NCBI GenBank assembly: GCA_034428715.1
Contig: DAOUHE010000054.1
Coordinates: 1 to 6,703, forward strand
Direction of reading: 5' to 3'
DNA length: 6,703 nt
Origin: Io17-Chloro-G2 sp034428715
GTDB lineage: Bacteria; Chloroflexota; Dehalococcoidia; Lucifugimonadales; UBA3495
Within the stretch, counting starts at the first letter, position 1. Every line of letters begins with the position of its first letter. Shown here in pieces: positions 6,163 to 6,703 of this stretch. The notes under the pieces were generated by a model, which had not been told where the DNA came from, made no database searches, and saw nothing but the letters and a program-made list of their open reading frames with translations. Both the position numbers and the translations under genes were made by a program.

Positions 6163-6254
6163 CCGCTGTCTCGACTTTGGAGCGCCGTCGACGCCATAGA
6201 AATCTCGAAAGACCTGGACAGGTTGGGCTACTGTGACAGATTCCCAGACACTTC

Positions 6255-6286
6255 CCATTCTGCCCGGGCGCTGCCGGGCAGAATGG
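6255..6286. repeat. Perfect 13-bp inverted repeat (hairpin) in the IS21-like end
   Basis: CCATTCTGCCCGG (6255-6267) and CCGGGCAGAATGG (6274-6286) are perfect inverted copies around a 6-nt loop. On the + strand a T-rich stretch begins at about 6295, too distant for a standard terminator. It could protect the element from outside transcription or represent two abutting element ends. Confidence 0.6.
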
Positions 6287-6408
6287 TCAATCAGTTGTTT
6301 TTGACAACCCCGAATGGTCCACTTTGATAATCGGGAATGGCCCACCCCTGACTGCTGGGGGTCAGTCTCTTCAGATGTTGAATCTCCGAGTGTGGTGGTG
6401 ATAATGGG

Positions 6409-6703
6409 TTACCCCTTTCTCCGCCGCCGGTCCATGGTGCGCCGGAAGCGGAAGGATTCGGTGCCAGTCTCGATGATGTGGGCCTGGTCGGTGATTCTGT
6501 CGAGCAGCGCCTTGCAGAGCCGGGCGTTGGGGAGGACCTGGGTCCACTCCGAGAAAGGCAGGTTGGTAGTCAAGATTACACCGCCGCCTTCTCGGCACGC
6601 TCCGCCACCACCTGGAACAGAAACTCAGCTCCCACCTCGGCCAGCGGCACGTAGCCGACCTCATCGATGGCGATTAAATCGTAGCGGGACCACCGGGCCA
6701 GGA
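6409..6703 (-). pseudogene. istB: IstB-like ATPase of an IS21-type element, frameshifted and partial
   Basis: Reading the - strand from 6701, the frame gives YDLIAIDEVGYVPL, the Walker B region of the AAA+ IstB transposition helper. It continues through AEFLFQVVAERAEKAAV to a stop at 6576-6578. The conserved continuation ILTTNLPFSEWTQV, then LLDRITDQAHIIETG and SFRFRRTMDRRRRKG, lies in another frame and ends with TAA at 6409-6411. Two extra bases (or one missing) near 6576-6580 explain the break. IstB normally helps the IstA transposase select targets; the Walker A part and istA lie outside the window. The C-terminal part is lost unless the shift is a sequencing error or is recoded, so the copy is probably dead. 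Confidence 0.85.

Larger units (their letters stand above)
6232..6703 (-). mobile_element. IS21-family element remnant, one end (outer boundary tentative)
   Basis: The IstB gene remnant on the - strand is followed, toward lower coordinates, by a repeat-rich end of the kind seen in IS21 elements. TTGACAACCCCGAATGGTCCAC (6301-6322) and TTGATAATCGGGAATGGCCCAC (6324-6345) match at 17 of 22 positions, and GAATGGTC recurs at 6281-6288. The outer tip is uncertain; TGTGACAG at 6232 is only a candidate. From 6006 to 6408 I see no gene: the stretch holds the terminator, the REP-like hairpin and this element end. Confidence 0.6.

Noticed and set aside
5998..6345. 115-codon - strand frame in the intergenic stretch
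   Set aside because: It runs through the terminator hairpin, the REP-like hairpin and the IS21 end repeats, and shows no protein-like conservation I recognise.
6371..6664. 97-codon - strand frame overlapping the IstB remnant
   Set aside because: It reads the wrong frame across both IstB halves; the recognisable IstB motifs are in the other two frames.

Overview
This 6.7 kb window is a mobile-element-rich accessory region, probably from an environmental bacterium of moderate to high GC. A Chloroflexota (Dehalococcoidia-like) host is my guess. It rests on the recombinase style, the short CCCGC/GCGGG hairpin repeat and the mix of IS families, and is not proven by any marker gene. No housekeeping gene, tRNA, rRNA or CRISPR array is visible. 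Sampled lines of the first operon are near 48% GC, against about 60% in the recombinase, so the segments probably have different histories.

Layout, left to right. (1) 2-121: the last 39 codons of an IS630-type transposase. (2) 210-2552: a tight three-gene operon on the + strand, which is the most interesting part. It encodes a small ADP-ribosyltransferase/PARP-fold protein, a fusion of a nucleoside 2-deoxyribosyltransferase-like domain with a C-terminal XRE helix-turn-helix, and an ImmA/IrrE-type HExxH zinc metallopeptidase. The gaps are 11 and 4 nt. The combination looks like a toxin, a sensor/regulator and a protease, and could be a toxin-antitoxin or phage-defence module. I do not recognise it as a named system. 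(3) 2553-2802: a 250-bp intergenic region with a good sigma70-type promoter, a hairpin-rich leader and a strong intrinsic terminator only 29 nt before the next start codon. (4) 2803-4416: an intact serine recombinase of the multidomain (resolvase, recombinase, zinc ribbon, coiled coil) type. (5) 4495-6005: a complete single-ORF IS66-family element with recognisable terminal inverted repeats and an 8-bp target duplication differing at one base. (6) 6006-6408: no gene, but an intrinsic terminator, a REP-like hairpin and the repeat-rich end of an IS21-like element. (7) 6409-6703: the frameshifted C-terminal part of an IstB ATPase on the - strand, running off the window.

How it may work together (inference): the recombinase may be, or may have been, the mobilising enzyme of an element carrying the ART/regulator/protease cargo. 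Its expression may be held down by premature termination in the leader. The IS630, IS66 and IS21 copies look like later or neighbouring insertions in the same hot region. In the operon, the enzyme-like sensor fused to a DNA-binding domain could repress the operon, or neutralise the ART, until a nucleotide signal or proteolysis by the metallopeptidase releases it. That follows the known pairing of XRE repressors with ImmA-type proteases.
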